Shown: positions 7,315 to 16,379 of the stretch, piece after piece
How the letters are laid out: each line of letters begins with the position of its first letter
Position numbering within the stretch: position 1 is the first letter of the stretch
Source of the DNA: Pseudomonadales bacterium
GTDB lineage: Bacteria > Pseudomonadota > Gammaproteobacteria > Pseudomonadales > Azotimanducaceae
DNA: 37,034 nt
NCBI GenBank assembly: GCA_007131295.1
Contig: SLQW01000129.1
Location: forward strand, 1-37,034
Direction of reading: 5' to 3'
Program-made: the position numbers and the translations under genes
The notes under the pieces: model-generated
Database searches by the model: none
The model's input: the letters and a program-made list of their open reading frames with translations, nothing else
Told to the model about the DNA's origin: nothing

Positions 7315-8310
7315 TCATTCGAGGTCCGGCTCGACGCCGTCCAGCCGGACCTCGTTACGTTCGACAACCAAAAGCTCCTGACGGTGTCCTACGACCGTGG
7401 GGACACCAATGGCTTCTCTTGCCACCTCCTCGGCCAGATCCCAGTTCACTGAGTCACTCGCACCGCCACCCGCCTTCAGTAACTCCCGCACCATGACCGT
7501 GAGCCCCTCGTGCTCGAACTCCTCCAGCGGGCGATGGGCTTCAAGCAAAAGTTCGTCACCGTCCCAGCCAATCTTGTAGGGCGCATGTACGATCCGCACT
7601 TCGGTGCCCACCGGAATCTTCCAGACCAGACGCTCGATATCCTCAGGAAACAGCCGCAGGCAACCGTGACTCACCCGGGTTCCGACCCCGAACGGCTGAT
7701 TCGTGCCGTGGATGAGATAACCCGGCGTATCCAACATCAGCGCGTAGTCGCCGAGCGGATTGTCGGGACCGGGTGGCACGACCCGCATCAGCTCCACGCC
7801 CCGTCGCGCATACTCTTCCCGCACGGACTGCGGCGGCGTCCAGTTCGGGTGCTCGATGCGGTCGGTTACGCGGGTATTGAGCACTGGCGTGCGGAAGGCC
7901 GCCCGACCGATGCCTACCGGCGCGGTGAGTACCCGCTCCTCGCCGGGCGGGAAGTAGTAGAGACGGTACTCGGCCAGATTCACGACCACGCCCTCGCGCG
8001 GCCCCGGCGGCAGCACGAACCGGATAGGCAGGCGGATTTCGGTACCCTCTCCGGGCAGCCAGGGATCGACGCCGGGATTGGCGCGACTGAGTTCCTGGAC
8101 GCCAAGACCGTGTTCCCGAGCAAGCGCAACCAGGGTGTCTTCGTGCTGTGCGCGAACGGTGAACACTTCCCCGACCACATCAGAGCCGTCGGTGGGCAGC
8201 GGGTACTCGCGAACCGCATACGCGAATGCTGGCAGGAGCATGACGGCGAGCGTCGCGCAGCGGCAGAGATCGAGCAGTAACGGTGTGATAATGCGGCAGC
8301 GTAGGTTCAA
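7315..8310 (-). CDS. L,D-transpeptidase (YkuD domain) with LysM-like module
   Basis: 331 residues. A signal peptide (hydrophobic core LAVMLLPAFAYA) is followed by a LysM-like segment around residues 48-95 (EDTLVALAREHGLGVQELSRANPGVDPWLPGEGTEI, read as two parts), then a YkuD catalytic domain. The catalytic motif is HGTN followed by SHGCLRLF, giving the His and the nucleophilic Cys. The protein matches the ErfK/YbiS/YcfS type that attaches Lpp to, or crosslinks, peptidoglycan in the periplasm. A C-terminal extension of about 70 residues follows the domain. The start is uncertain: TTG at 8310 gives a plausible Arg-containing n-region, and no strong ribosome binding site is visible. It converges on the Lpp-like gene. 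Confidence 0.9.
   Translation of the reverse strand: MNLRCRIITPLLLDLCRCATLAVMLLPAFAYAVREYPLPTDGSDVVGEVFTVRAQHEDTLVALAREHGLGVQELSRANPGVDPWLPGEGTEIRLPIRFVLPPGPREGVVVNLAEYRLYYFPPGEERVLTAPVGIGRAAFRTPVLNTRVTDRIEHPNWTPPQSVREEYARRGVELMRVVPPGPDNPLGDYALMLDTPGYLIHGTNQPFGVGTRVSHGCLRLFPEDIERLVWKIPVGTEVRIVHAPYKIGWDGDELLLEAHRPLEEFEHEGLTVMVRELLKAGGGASDSVNWDLAEEVAREAIGVPTVVGHRQELLVVERNEVRLDGVEPDLE
7320..7354. terminator. 12-bp perfect inverted repeat at the L,D-transpeptidase 3' end
   Basis: CGAGGTCCGGCT (7320-7331) and AGCCGGACCTCG (7343-7354) are exact complements with an 11-nt loop. It covers the last codons of the transpeptidase and lies 21 nt past the lipoprotein stop. It could end lipoprotein transcription or stabilise either mRNA. 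No long T-run follows on either strand, so intrinsic termination is uncertain. Confidence 0.45.
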
Positions 8311-8468
8311 TTGATTAAGGGTCCGATGGCACGTGGAAGACGGACTGCGCTTCGAAGCCTACTTTACCGCAGTCGCGGCACGGGAGTAGACCAGCTTGAC
8401 GGCGACGCGCGACCGTCCGTCCCGGGTCGCAGCGCTGCAGTTGCTGCTCGCGATGTTGGGGTAGCCAC

Positions 8469-9263
8469 GTGCTGAAGCGCCTGCGTCGCTGGATCGAGGA
8501 TCGGACCCTGGCGCGACTCGACCTCGAGGCTAACTGGGCACGAAGCTGGGAGCGCGCCGTCCTGGACTGGCCGGTGGCGCATCGCTACCAGGGCGCCGCG
8601 CGGGAGCACCTCAAGGACACTGCCGCACGCTTCCTGCTGCGCAAGCAGTTCGTGGCCGGCGCCGATCTCGACCTGACCGATCACATGCAACTCGTGGTCG
8701 CGACCATGGCCGCCGTGCCGGTGCTCGGGCTCGATCTCGACTGGTACCGGGGTTGGTCTTCGGTGGTGCTGTATGAAAACGCGTTCATTCCCGATGGTGA
8801 GTGGGAAGACGAGATCGGCGTCGTCCACTACGCCAGCGAACCCCTGAGCGGCGAAGCCTGGCCCCAGGGTCCGGTCATTCTGTCCTGGGCCGACGTCCTC
8901 GGCGCCGGAGGTGAGGCCGGCTACAACGTGGTGATCCACGAAATGGCGCACAAGCTCGACATGCTGGCTGACGGTCCCAATGGGGCGCCACCGCTGCATC
9001 GCGAGATGGATCCGGCACGCTGGCAGCAGGTGTTCACCGAAGCTTGGAGCAGGCTCGAACGGGCAGCGGAGACGGGCCAGCCATTGCCCATCGATCCCTA
9101 CGCGCTCGAAGACAGCGGTGAGTTCTTCGCCGTAGTCAGCGAGTGTTTCTTCGAAGCGCCCGATCGCCTGGCGGCGGCATTACCGGATGTGTTCGCCGAA
9201 CTGCTCGCTTTCTATCGTCAGGATCCGCGCAGCGGAGCGATTACCACCCGCATCGCGTTCTGA
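8469..9263 (+). CDS. mtfA: MtfA-type zinc-dependent peptidase (M90 family)
   Basis: 264 residues matching MtfA over its full length. The zinc site HEMAHKLD gives the HExxH motif near residue 158, and a downstream Glu in EFFAVVSECFFEAP is the expected third ligand. SSVVLYENAFIP and GPVILSWADVL are conserved family segments. In E. coli MtfA is a cytoplasmic metallopeptidase that binds the repressor Mlc and so influences the glucose PTS; whether that role applies here is unknown. The GTG start at 8469 is preceded by TTGGGG. The 158 bp upstream show no other gene. The gene stands alone, convergent with the flavin reductase 11 bp downstream. Confidence 0.88.
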   Translation: MLKRLRRWIEDRTLARLDLEANWARSWERAVLDWPVAHRYQGAAREHLKDTAARFLLRKQFVAGADLDLTDHMQLVVATMAAVPVLGLDLDWYRGWSSVVLYENAFIPDGEWEDEIGVVHYASEPLSGEAWPQGPVILSWADVLGAGGEAGYNVVIHEMAHKLDMLADGPNGAPPLHREMDPARWQQVFTEAWSRLERAAETGQPLPIDPYALEDSGEFFAVVSECFFEAPDRLAAALPDVFAELLAFYRQDPRSGAITTRIAF

Positions 9264-9274
9264 CGGCGGACGCT

Positions 9275-9760
9275 TCAAGCCGCAGCGAATTGACCGTACT
9301 GGCCGCGGAAGAACAGCAGGGGACCGCGACTGTCGTCGAGGACTGCGAGATTCTGGACCCGGCCGACCGCAATGGTGTGATCACCGGCGTCGTGTTCCGC
9401 CTCGAGGCTGCAGTCCACGTAGGCGATGACGCCGTCGAGGATCGGCGCCCCCGTGACCCCCGCCCGCCAGGCCATGCGCTCGAACTTGGCACCGCCGCTG
9501 CGCGCGAACACAGCACACACGTCCTGCTGATCGGCCCCGAGCACGTTGATGCAGAAAGCGCCGGCGGCGCGTATGCGAGGCCAGCTCGTCGATGTCTTGG
9601 CCGGGCAGAGCGCGACCAGGGGCGGTTCGAGCGAGAGTGAGACGAAAGACTGGGCGGCGAAACCGGCCGGCTCTCCGTCGGCTGCGCCGGTCACGATGAC
9701 GACGCCGGTACAGAACTGGCCCATGGTGGCTCGAAAGGTTGCCGAATCGATTGCCGTCAT
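9275..9760 (-). CDS. Flavin reductase-like domain protein (FMN-binding split barrel)
   Basis: 161 residues with the flavin reductase-like fold. The N-terminus reads FRATMGQFCTGVVIVT, followed by GFAAQSFVSLSLEPPLVALCPAKTS, which binds FMN, then FCINVLGADQQDVCAVFA and GDHTIAVGRV near the C-terminus. Such proteins use NAD(P)H to supply reduced FMN or FAD to a two-component monooxygenase, or act as small oxidoreductases. A monooxygenase partner is not adjacent; the luciferase-like protein at 2669 is a distant candidate. The ATG follows GGGGA. It diverges from the acyl-CoA dehydrogenase, with about 130 bp between starts. Confidence 0.9.
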   Translation of the reverse strand: MTAIDSATFRATMGQFCTGVVIVTGAADGEPAGFAAQSFVSLSLEPPLVALCPAKTSTSWPRIRAAGAFCINVLGADQQDVCAVFARSGGAKFERMAWRAGVTGAPILDGVIAYVDCSLEAEHDAGDHTIAVGRVQNLAVLDDSRGPLLFFRGQYGQFAAA

Positions 9761-9833
9761 GATGTCCCCGCTGGCTGCCCCGGCGCAGGACTATAACAAC
9801 CCGTCCGCGCCCCGGCGAGACAGGACCGACGCG

Positions 9834-9862
9834 TTTCCACAGCGGGGACGCCCCGGTACAAT
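9834..9862 (+). promoter_or_regulatory. Sigma-70-like promoter for the acyl-CoA dehydrogenase
   Basis: TTTCCA (9834-9839), a 17-nt spacer and TACAAT (9857-9862) lie about 30 bp upstream of the start. The -10 element is one mismatch from consensus. Confidence 0.4.
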
Positions 9863-9894
9863 CACGCGTCCGCAAAGGCCCATTGGAGATGACC

Positions 9895-11091
9895 GTGGCG
9901 CAATCGATCGATGCCTTCCGGGAAGACGTTCGCAGCTGGCTGGACGCGAACTGCCCCCAGTCCATGCGCACTCCGATGCCGGAAGACGAGGTCGTATGGG
10001 GCGGCCGCAAGGCCGAGTTCACGAATCCGGATTCCAAGGTCTGGCTGGACCGCATGGCGGAGCGCGGCTGGACGGCACCCACGTGGCCCACGGCCTACGG
10101 CGGTGGCGGTCTTTCCCCGGATGAAAACCGCGTGCTGCAGCAGGAGCTTGGCCGCATCCATGCACGCCCGCCGCTGAACAGTTTCGGGATCTGGATGCTC
10201 GGGCCCGCTCTGCTCGAGTTCGCCAACGAACAGCAGAAGCAACAGTTCCTGCCTCCCATCGTTCGTGGCGAGATCCGCTGGTGCCAGGGCTACTCGGAAC
10301 CGGGTGCCGGCTCCGACCTGGCGGGACTCGCGACCCGAGCCGAGGACAAGGGCGACCATTGGCTGGTGAACGGTTCCAAGATATGGACCAGCTATGCAGA
10401 TCAGGCGGATTGGATCTTCTGTCTCGTTCGCACGGAGCCGGATGCGCCCAAGCATGAAGGCATCAGCTTCCTTCTGTTCGACATGGCATCGGAAGGCGTA
10501 TCGACCTCGCCCATTCGCCTGATCAGTGGCGCCTCGCCGTTCTGCCAGACCTTCTTCGACGATGTTCGGGTGCCGAAGGAGAATTTGGTGGGGGAACGGG
10601 GCAAAGGCTGGACGATCGCCAAACGCCTGCTGCAGCACGAGCGGCAGATGATTTCGGGCATTGGCGGCAACTCCGCTCTCGGAGCCTCCCCGCGGGCGCT
10701 CGAAAATCTGGCCAAGACCTACGTTGGCGAGCACGACGGCCGCATTGCCGACCCGGTGCTGCGCGACAAGGTCGCGGCCCATCGCATGAACGACCATGCC
10801 TTCCGTCTGACCACCGCCCGCGCCTTCGAGGAGGCCAAGGCAGGCAAGTCCGACGGCAACCTCTCCGCCATGTTCAAGTACTACGGCAGCGAGCAGAACA
10901 AGCGCAAGTTCGAGGTCATGCTCGAGATCATGGGCTCGCAGGCGCTGGGCTGGGAGGGCGCAGGCTTCGAAGACCGGGAGCTGGACATCACGCGGCAGTG
11001 GCTGCGCTCGAAGGCGAACTCCATCGAGGGCGGGACCTCGGAAGTGCAGCTCAACATCGTCGCCAAGCGCGTTCTTGGCCTGCCCGACTGA
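9895..11091 (+). CDS. Acyl-CoA dehydrogenase family protein
   Basis: 398 residues spanning the three acyl-CoA dehydrogenase domains. The N-terminal helical domain contains GWTAPTWPTAYGG; the middle beta domain has the FAD signature WCQGYSEPGAGSDLAGLATRA and the WTSYADQADW strand; the C-terminal helical domain ends with SIEGGTSEVQLNIVAKRVLGLP. The Glu in SIEGGTSE aligns with the catalytic base of medium-chain enzymes. It should oxidise an acyl-CoA to the 2-enoyl-CoA and pass electrons to ETF. The start is between ATG 9889 and GTG 9895; GGAG at 9885-9888 has ideal spacing only for the GTG. Expression is probably monocistronic, since the next gene is convergent. Chain-length specificity is not readable. 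Confidence 0.92.
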   Translation: MAQSIDAFREDVRSWLDANCPQSMRTPMPEDEVVWGGRKAEFTNPDSKVWLDRMAERGWTAPTWPTAYGGGGLSPDENRVLQQELGRIHARPPLNSFGIWMLGPALLEFANEQQKQQFLPPIVRGEIRWCQGYSEPGAGSDLAGLATRAEDKGDHWLVNGSKIWTSYADQADWIFCLVRTEPDAPKHEGISFLLFDMASEGVSTSPIRLISGASPFCQTFFDDVRVPKENLVGERGKGWTIAKRLLQHERQMISGIGGNSALGASPRALENLAKTYVGEHDGRIADPVLRDKVAAHRMNDHAFRLTTARAFEEAKAGKSDGNLSAMFKYYGSEQNKRKFEVMLEIMGSQALGWEGAGFEDRELDITRQWLRSKANSIEGGTSEVQLNIVAKRVLGLPD

Positions 11092-11115
11092 GCCGCCGCC
11101 TGGGCGCGCGACGAG

Positions 11116-12060
11116 TCAGTAGCCGCGCTCGCGGTCGACCGCGTGCTCGAGTGGCTGCCCGGCCTCGTAACGGGCCAGATTGGCGAGGAACAGCTCGGCC
11201 AACGCGACAGGCGGCGTCACAGCCGCCGTATGTGGCGTGATGTAAAGTCCCGGCGTCGTCCAGAAAGGGTGCTTGGCCGGTAGCGGCTCCTCGCGAAAGA
11301 CATCGAGCACCGCAGCGCCGAGCTGACCTGACCCGAGGGCCGCAAGCACGTCATCGTCGACCACTACGCTACCTCGACCGACGTTGATCAGGATCGCGCC
11401 GGGCGCGAGCGCTGCGAGCACCTGCGCGTCGATCAGCTCCCGGGTGGCGGGAATGTCCGGCACCACGGAGATCAGGTAGTCGGCACCTGCCACGGCCTGC
11501 TCGAGTTCCGCGACCGGATACACCTTCTCGACGCCCGCCACTGGCTTGCCTGTGCGGCTCACGCCAGCGACGGTTAGACCGAACGCCCGCGCAACGGCTG
11601 CGATATGGCTACCGATACTGCCGAGTCCGAGGACAACCATGCGCCGACCCGCGCTCGGCCGTTCCGGTAGCTGCCGCCACAGGCCTTCCTCCTGCTGCTG
11701 CCGGTAATCGAACAGGCGCCGCTCCAGAGCGGCGACCCAGCCGAACACGTACTCCGCCATCAGCGGACCGAAGATCCCCTTGACGCCGGTAAGCTGCAAT
11801 TGCGGCCGCCGTTCGAGCAACGGCAGCAACGGCTGGACGCCTGCCCAGGTGGACTGAATCCAGCGCAACTGCGGCAGACGATCCGCTGCTGCCATCACCA
11901 GATCAGGCGACCCAAGGCAGACTTCCGCATCATCCGTATCGAGTCTGGCAGCATCGGCCACCACGACGTAGCGCCCTTGCCGCCGTGCCTCGAGCGCCGC
12001 AACGATGTCGGATGCGTCGGCGTCGAGCACGAGGATCCGTCTGTCGCTCTGATCGGACAT
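11116..12060 (-). CDS. D-2-hydroxyacid dehydrogenase (glyoxylate/hydroxypyruvate reductase A-like)
   Basis: 314 residues of the NAD(P)-dependent D-isomer 2-hydroxyacid dehydrogenase family. The cofactor-binding motif is GLGSIGSHIA, the catalytic Arg is in INVGRGSVV, the Glu in FREEPLP and the His in ITPHTAAVT. The short N-terminal part and overall length resemble GhrA-type reductases, which reduce glyoxylate or hydroxypyruvate. The ATG at 12060 has a weak AAGGT-like site upstream. It is divergent from the molybdenum hydroxylase/Sox operon, with 92 bp between starts, so shared regulation is possible. Confidence 0.88.
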   Translation of the reverse strand: MSDQSDRRILVLDADASDIVAALEARRQGRYVVVADAARLDTDDAEVCLGSPDLVMAAADRLPQLRWIQSTWAGVQPLLPLLERRPQLQLTGVKGIFGPLMAEYVFGWVAALERRLFDYRQQQEEGLWRQLPERPSAGRRMVVLGLGSIGSHIAAVARAFGLTVAGVSRTGKPVAGVEKVYPVAELEQAVAGADYLISVVPDIPATRELIDAQVLAALAPGAILINVGRGSVVVDDDVLAALGSGQLGAAVLDVFREEPLPAKHPFWTTPGLYITPHTAAVTPPVALAELFLANLARYEAGQPLEHAVDRERGY

Positions 12061-12092
12061 GGAGAAATACCTTCAGTTAGTCCGGCACGCGG

Positions 12093-12122
12093 TTGCGACC
12101 GCTTCTCGGCCGTGCAGATAAT
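12093..12122 (+). promoter_or_regulatory. Sigma-70-like promoter of the nine-gene molybdenum hydroxylase/Sox operon
   Basis: TTGCGA (12093-12098), an 18-nt spacer and GATAAT (12117-12122) lie 30 bp upstream of the first start at 12153. It is the only good promoter candidate upstream of the run. No operator or regulator is recognised. Confidence 0.42.
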
Positions 12123-12152
12123 GCAGCGTCATCGTAACCGAGGCTTGCGTCC

Positions 12153-12617
12153 ATGATCACGCTCACCGTCAACGGCACCCGCCACGAACTCGACGCCGAG
12201 GCCAACATGCCCCTGCTTTGGGTGCTGCGGGATATCCTCGACCTGACCGGCACCAAGTTCGGCTGCGGTGTGGCCCAATGCGGAGCGTGCACCGTACATC
12301 TCGACGGCGAACCCATACGCTCATGCGTCATCCCGGTGTCCGCCGCTGCCGGCCGCGAAGTCACCACCATCGAGGGCCTGTCGCCGGACCGCTCCCATCC
12401 CCTCCAGCAGGCGTGGATCGAGTACGACGTCGCCCAGTGCGGCTACTGCCAGTCGGGTCAGATCATGACGGCTGCCGCTCTGCTCAGGACCAAGCCCGCG
12501 CCTACGGATGCGGACATCGACGAGGCGATGACCAATATCTGCCGCTGCGGCACCTACCAGCCCATGCGGACCGCGATCAAGCGAGCCGCCGAACTTGCCC
12601 GGGAGGTGTCCTCATGA
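12153..12617 (+). CDS. 2Fe-2S subunit of a xanthine oxidase-family dehydrogenase (IorA-like)
   Basis: 154 residues with two [2Fe-2S] clusters. The plant-type ferredoxin cluster uses C38, C43 and C46 (CGVAQCGAC) plus C58. The helical-domain cluster uses C96 and C99 (CGYC) plus C130 and C132 (CRC). This is the electron-transfer small subunit that accompanies a separate molybdopterin subunit, as in isoquinoline 1-oxidoreductase and related aldehyde dehydrogenases. It has no signal peptide, and the partner carries a Tat signal, so co-export of the folded complex is likely; this is inference from known relatives. The stop overlaps the large-subunit start (ATGA at 12614-12617). It is the first gene of the run to 19417. 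Confidence 0.93.
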   Translation: MITLTVNGTRHELDAEANMPLLWVLRDILDLTGTKFGCGVAQCGACTVHLDGEPIRSCVIPVSAAAGREVTTIEGLSPDRSHPLQQAWIEYDVAQCGYCQSGQIMTAAALLRTKPAPTDADIDEAMTNICRCGTYQPMRTAIKRAAELAREVSS

Positions 12618-14779
12618 GCACCGCCAGCATGCCTCTCACCCGCCGCAACTTCGTCAAGGCGACGCTCACCGCCGGTGGCGGCATGGCCCTGGGCTTTCAC
12701 CTCCCCATGCTGACCGCGGCCGCAGCGCCCTGGACCGGTGACCTCGACGGTGACGAAATCAATGCCTGGCTGGTGATCGCCAGCGACGATACCGTCACCA
12801 TCCGCGTCGCCCAGTCGGACATGGGCCAGGGCGTGTTCACCAGCATGCCGATGATCGTCGCCGAGGAACTCGAGTGTGCCTGGGTGCACGTCCGGGCCGA
12901 GTACGCCAGCGCCAACCGCAGCCTGCGTGAAGACCGGGTCTACCGGCGCATGGGCACCGGCGGCAGCAACGCAGTGCGCATCTCCCGTCCCTACCTGCAG
13001 CAGGCCGGCGCCAGCGCCCGCGAACGCCTGATTGCTGCGGCCGCCGAGCAGTGGGGCGTGGCGCCGGCCGAATGTCGCGCCGAGGCGAGCCGGGTCATCC
13101 ACGACGCCAGCGGACGCAGCCAACGCTACGGCGAACTGGCGGCCGCTGCGGCGAAGGTCGAGCTCGAGTCCGAACCGGCGATCCGTGAACCCGGCGAGTT
13201 CAAACTGCTCGGACGCTCGTTGCCCAAGCTGGATGTGCCCGCGAAGGTAGACGGCAGTGCGATCTACGGCATCGACGTCCGAATCCCGGACATGGTCTAC
13301 GCGACCGTGGCAGCCGCTCCGGTGTGGGAAGGGCGGCTGCGGTCCGTCGACTCGGAACCTGCGAAGCGCCTGCGCGGCGTCATCGACGTACTCGAATTCG
13401 AGGATGCGGTGGTGGTGGTGGCGGACAGCTTCTGGACCGCACGCCGTGGACTCGACGCCCTGGAGCCTGAGTGGGATGCGGGCGAGCATGGCGATGCCAG
13501 CAGTGAAGCTTTCCTTGCCCGCTTTCGGCAGGCGCTGGACACCAAGGGCACCGTCGCCGAAGAGGCCGGAGACGCCTACGCTGCACTCGAGGGCGCTGCC
13601 ACTGTCGTAGAGGCCGATTACAGCGCGCCCTATCTAGCGCATCTGGCGCTCGAACCCGTGAACTGCACGGTGCACATTCAGGAGACGCGCGTCGACGTCT
13701 GGACCGGAACCCAGAATCCGGAAAGCGCTCTCGGCGTGGCCGCAGAGGTAAGTGGGCGCCCACCAGAGCAGGTACACGTCCACAACTGTTTTCTCGGTGG
13801 CGGATTCGGCCGCCGCAGCCGCCCCGATTTCGTCGCTCGCGCTGTAGCGGTAGCCGCCCGCATCGACCGGCCCGTGCAGGTGATCTGGTCGCGGGAGGAA
13901 GACACGCGCACCGGTCACTACCGGCCGATGGCCGCGTTCCGGTTCCGCGCTGGACTAGATGAAGACGGTGCCGCCGTCGCACTCGTCAACCGCTCCGCCA
14001 CCCATTCGATCCTGGCCGGCCTGCGTCCGGAAGCCGTCGCCGACGGCATCGACCAGAGCTCGCTGTCCTGGCTCACGAACAGTCCCTACGCAATCGAGAA
14101 CCGCAGCATCGAGCATCACCTGCAGCGCACGCACGTCCCGGTATGGTTCTGGCGCGCTGTTGGCGCGACCCAGAACGCCTTCGCCATCGAAAGCTTCATC
14201 GACGAGATGGCGAACGCGGCGGGCACCTGTCCCTGGCAGTTCCGCCGCAAGCTGTTGGCCGAGCGTCCGGATCTGATCGAGGTGCTCGACGCGGCAGCCC
14301 GCTTCGCGGACTGGGAAGAGCCCCTCGCTCCGGGCTCGGGCCGGGGCATCGCAGTGGTGGAATCGTTTGGCTCCATCTGCGCTCAGGTGGCCGAAGTCGA
14401 TGTGAGCAAGGAAGGCAGCGTTCGCGTGAAGCGCGTCGTCACCACGCTGGACTGCGGCAACACCGTGAACCCGCGAACCATCGAGGAGCAGGTGCAAAGC
14501 TCCGTCGTCTATGGTCTCTCCGCTGCCCTGTGGGGCAAGGTGGATATCGCATCCGGTCGCGCCCGGCACGGCAACTTCGATCGTCATCGGGTCCTGAAAA
14601 TGGCCGAAACACCACAGATGGACACCCATCTGGTGCTGTCGGGCGGCGATAAATGGGGCGGCGTCGGCGAACCTGCGGTGCCACCGGTGGTTCCTGCGGT
14701 CTGTAACGCCATATTCGCCGCAACTGGCAAGCGCGTCCGCGACCTGCCTCTCGCCGACCAGGACCTGAGCTGGTCCTGA
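12614..14779 (+). CDS. Molybdopterin-binding subunit of a xanthine oxidase-family dehydrogenase (IorB-like), Tat-exported
   Basis: 721 residues. The twin-arginine signal [18 protein letters not shown] occupies the first 30 residues. [18 protein letters not shown] and the molybdopterin-site motif [12 protein letters not shown] follow. Near the end, [14 protein letters not shown] contains E686, aligned with the catalytic Glu of xanthine oxidase-family enzymes. The isoquinoline 1-oxidoreductase beta subclass hydroxylates N-heterocycles or oxidises aldehydes, and passes electrons through the 2Fe-2S subunit to a c-type cytochrome. No FAD subunit is encoded nearby, and a cytochrome c gene follows 11 bp downstream, so a cytochrome acceptor fits. 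The start is fixed by the Tat signal and the 4-nt overlap. The substrate is unknown. Confidence 0.92.
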   Translation: MSTASMPLTRRNFVKATLTAGGGMALGFHLPMLTAAAAPWTGDLDGDEINAWLVIASDDTVTIRVAQSDMGQGVFTSMPMIVAEELECAWVHVRAEYASANRSLREDRVYRRMGTGGSNAVRISRPYLQQAGASARERLIAAAAEQWGVAPAECRAEASRVIHDASGRSQRYGELAAAAAKVELESEPAIREPGEFKLLGRSLPKLDVPAKVDGSAIYGIDVRIPDMVYATVAAAPVWEGRLRSVDSEPAKRLRGVIDVLEFEDAVVVVADSFWTARRGLDALEPEWDAGEHGDASSEAFLARFRQALDTKGTVAEEAGDAYAALEGAATVVEADYSAPYLAHLALEPVNCTVHIQETRVDVWTGTQNPESALGVAAEVSGRPPEQVHVHNCFLGGGFGRRSRPDFVARAVAVAARIDRPVQVIWSREEDTRTGHYRPMAAFRFRAGLDEDGAAVALVNRSATHSILAGLRPEAVADGIDQSSLSWLTNSPYAIENRSIEHHLQRTHVPVWFWRAVGATQNAFAIESFIDEMANAAGTCPWQFRRKLLAERPDLIEVLDAAARFADWEEPLAPGSGRGIAVVESFGSICAQVAEVDVSKEGSVRVKRVVTTLDCGNTVNPRTIEEQVQSSVVYGLSAALWGKVDIASGRARHGNFDRHRVLKMAETPQMDTHLVLSGGDKWGGVGEPAVPPVVPAVCNAIFAATGKRVRDLPLADQDLSWS

Positions 14780-14790
14780 GCTAGACGAGC

Positions 14791-15099
14791 GTGCGGCCAC
14801 TGCCTGCAACCTTCACCCTGCTGCTGGCGACGTTGCCTGCCGGCACGATGGCGACGGCTGACCTCGGCGTCGAGCTTCTCGCTGCCGGCTGCAACGCCTG
14901 CCACGGCCCGGACGGCCGCGGCAGCGCACCAGTCCCGGCGCTGCGAGGGCGGGAGGATCTGCGGCAACAGCTGGACGCCTGGCGCGTGGCCCCGGAAGCG
15001 ACGGGCCAGTCCCACGTCATGATCCGGTTCGCGCGCGCGCTGGACGAGGCCGATGTGGAGGCGCTGGCGGAGCACTACGCCGAGCGCGACGTCCCGTGA
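14791..15099 (+). CDS. Monoheme class I cytochrome c, FccA/SoxE-like
   Basis: 102 residues. A signal peptide of about 23 residues is followed by a haem c site C34-N-A-C37-H38 in AAGCNACHGPDGRG, then PALRGR and a candidate axial Met77 in QSHVMIRF. Spacing and the ALAEHYA tail resemble the cytochrome subunit of flavocytochrome c sulfide dehydrogenase, but it could equally serve as the electron acceptor of the molybdenum enzyme upstream. The GTG start at 14791 lies 11 bp after the large-subunit stop. The stop overlaps the next start (GTGA at 15096-15099). Expected location is the periplasm. Confidence 0.85.
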   Translation: MRPLPATFTLLLATLPAGTMATADLGVELLAAGCNACHGPDGRGSAPVPALRGREDLRQQLDAWRVAPEATGQSHVMIRFARALDEADVEALAEHYAERDVP

Positions 15100-16379
15100 G
15101 CGGCTGGCGGCGACGGCAGCTGCTCGCCGCCGGGTTGAGCCTGACGGCGACCCTGCTCCCTCGGACCGCGTTCGGGAGCCCGCTCAAGACGGCATCCGCC
15201 CGGGTCGTGATCGTCGGTGGCGGCTTCGCCGGGGCCACCGCAGCCCGTTACCTGAGGCGCTGGGCACCGGATCTGCACGTCACGCTGGTGGTGGGAACGG
15301 ATCGTTACTGGACCTGCCCGTTTTCGAATCTTGTCCTCGTCGGCGAGCGGCCGCTCGACAGTCTGGAAGTGCATCGCAGTCGGCTAGCCAAAGGGGGCAT
15401 TGAGCTGCTGCGGGCCACCGCCACCGGATTCGATCCCGAGCAACGTACCCTCGAGCTGGCAGATGGCAGCGAGCTGCGCTGGGATCGTCTGGTCCTGGCG
15501 CCCGGCATCGAGGTGCTGCCGGAGGCGATCGAGGGCCACGACGCCGCTGGCGTGGAGCGCTTCCCCCATGCCTGGCAGGGCGGACCAGCTACGGCCGACC
15601 TCGCGCGCCGCTTGCGCGACGTCCCCGATGGCGGACTCGTGGTCATCACCGTTCCCGAGGCGCCCTACCGGTGTCCGCCCGGACCCTACGAACGGGCGAG
15701 CCTGTTCGCGTGGTGGCTCGCGCGCCACCGGCCGCAGGCGCGGCTCGTGATCCTAGATGCCAATGATCGCTTCACCAAGGACGAACTGTTCAAGGACCAC
15801 TGGCGGCAGGTGCACGGCGACCGTCTGCAGTGGTTCGGGCAGGCCGACGGCGGCACCCTGCGCGCAGTGGAGGTCCGGCGCGGGACTCTGCACACCGACT
15901 TCGATGACTGGCGGCCTGATCTCGCCTGCGTGATTCCACCGCAACGCGCTGCCGCAGTTGCGCGGCAAGCGGGCCTCGACGAGGGCCGGGGCTGGTGCGC
16001 AGTGGACCCGCGCACGTTCGCATCGCGGATTCATCCCGATATCCATGTCATCGGCGATGCGGCCATCGCCAACCCGATGCCCAAATCGGCCTTTGCGGCG
16101 GCAAGTCAGGCACGCGTGTGTGCGGCCGCCATCGCCACGGAATTTGCCGGGCAAGACGCTCCGGAAGCCATCCTCGGGAACACCTGCTACAGCCTGCTCG
16201 AACCCGACCTTGCCATCTCCGTCAGCGGCAGCTACCGGGGCACTGCCGCGGGCATCGAGGCGCTGCCCGGCAGTACCGGGACAAGTCCGCTTGATGCAAC
16301 GGCGGAAGTCCGTCGCGCAGAAGCCGGGCATGCACGCGGCTGGTACGCCGCCGCCCGGGCGGATGCCTTCGGTGATTGA
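15096..16379 (+). CDS. Flavocytochrome c sulfide dehydrogenase-like flavoprotein (FccB/SoxF)
   Basis: 427 residues. A Tat-type signal (WRRRQLLAAGLSLTATLL) is followed by a FAD Rossmann motif VVIVGGGFAG. C74 in YWTCPFSN aligns with the cysteine that binds FAD covalently in FccB. C193 in the family motif YRCPPGPYER and C364 in NTCYSLL align with the redox-active disulfide pair that receives sulfide sulfur. HVIGDAAIANPMPKSAFAA is the second dinucleotide-fold segment. Known relatives oxidise sulfide to sulfur in the periplasm and reduce cytochrome c, or assist Sox-dependent thiosulfate oxidation. All three key cysteines appear present. It overlaps cytochrome c upstream (4 nt) and soxX downstream (17 nt). 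Confidence 0.9.
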   Translation: MSGWRRRQLLAAGLSLTATLLPRTAFGSPLKTASARVVIVGGGFAGATAARYLRRWAPDLHVTLVVGTDRYWTCPFSNLVLVGERPLDSLEVHRSRLAKGGIELLRATATGFDPEQRTLELADGSELRWDRLVLAPGIEVLPEAIEGHDAAGVERFPHAWQGGPATADLARRLRDVPDGGLVVITVPEAPYRCPPGPYERASLFAWWLARHRPQARLVILDANDRFTKDELFKDHWRQVHGDRLQWFGQADGGTLRAVEVRRGTLHTDFDDWRPDLACVIPPQRAAAVARQAGLDEGRGWCAVDPRTFASRIHPDIHVIGDAAIANPMPKSAFAAASQARVCAAAIATEFAGQDAPEAILGNTCYSLLEPDLAISVSGSYRGTAAGIEALPGSTGTSPLDATAEVRRAEAGHARGWYAAARADAFGD

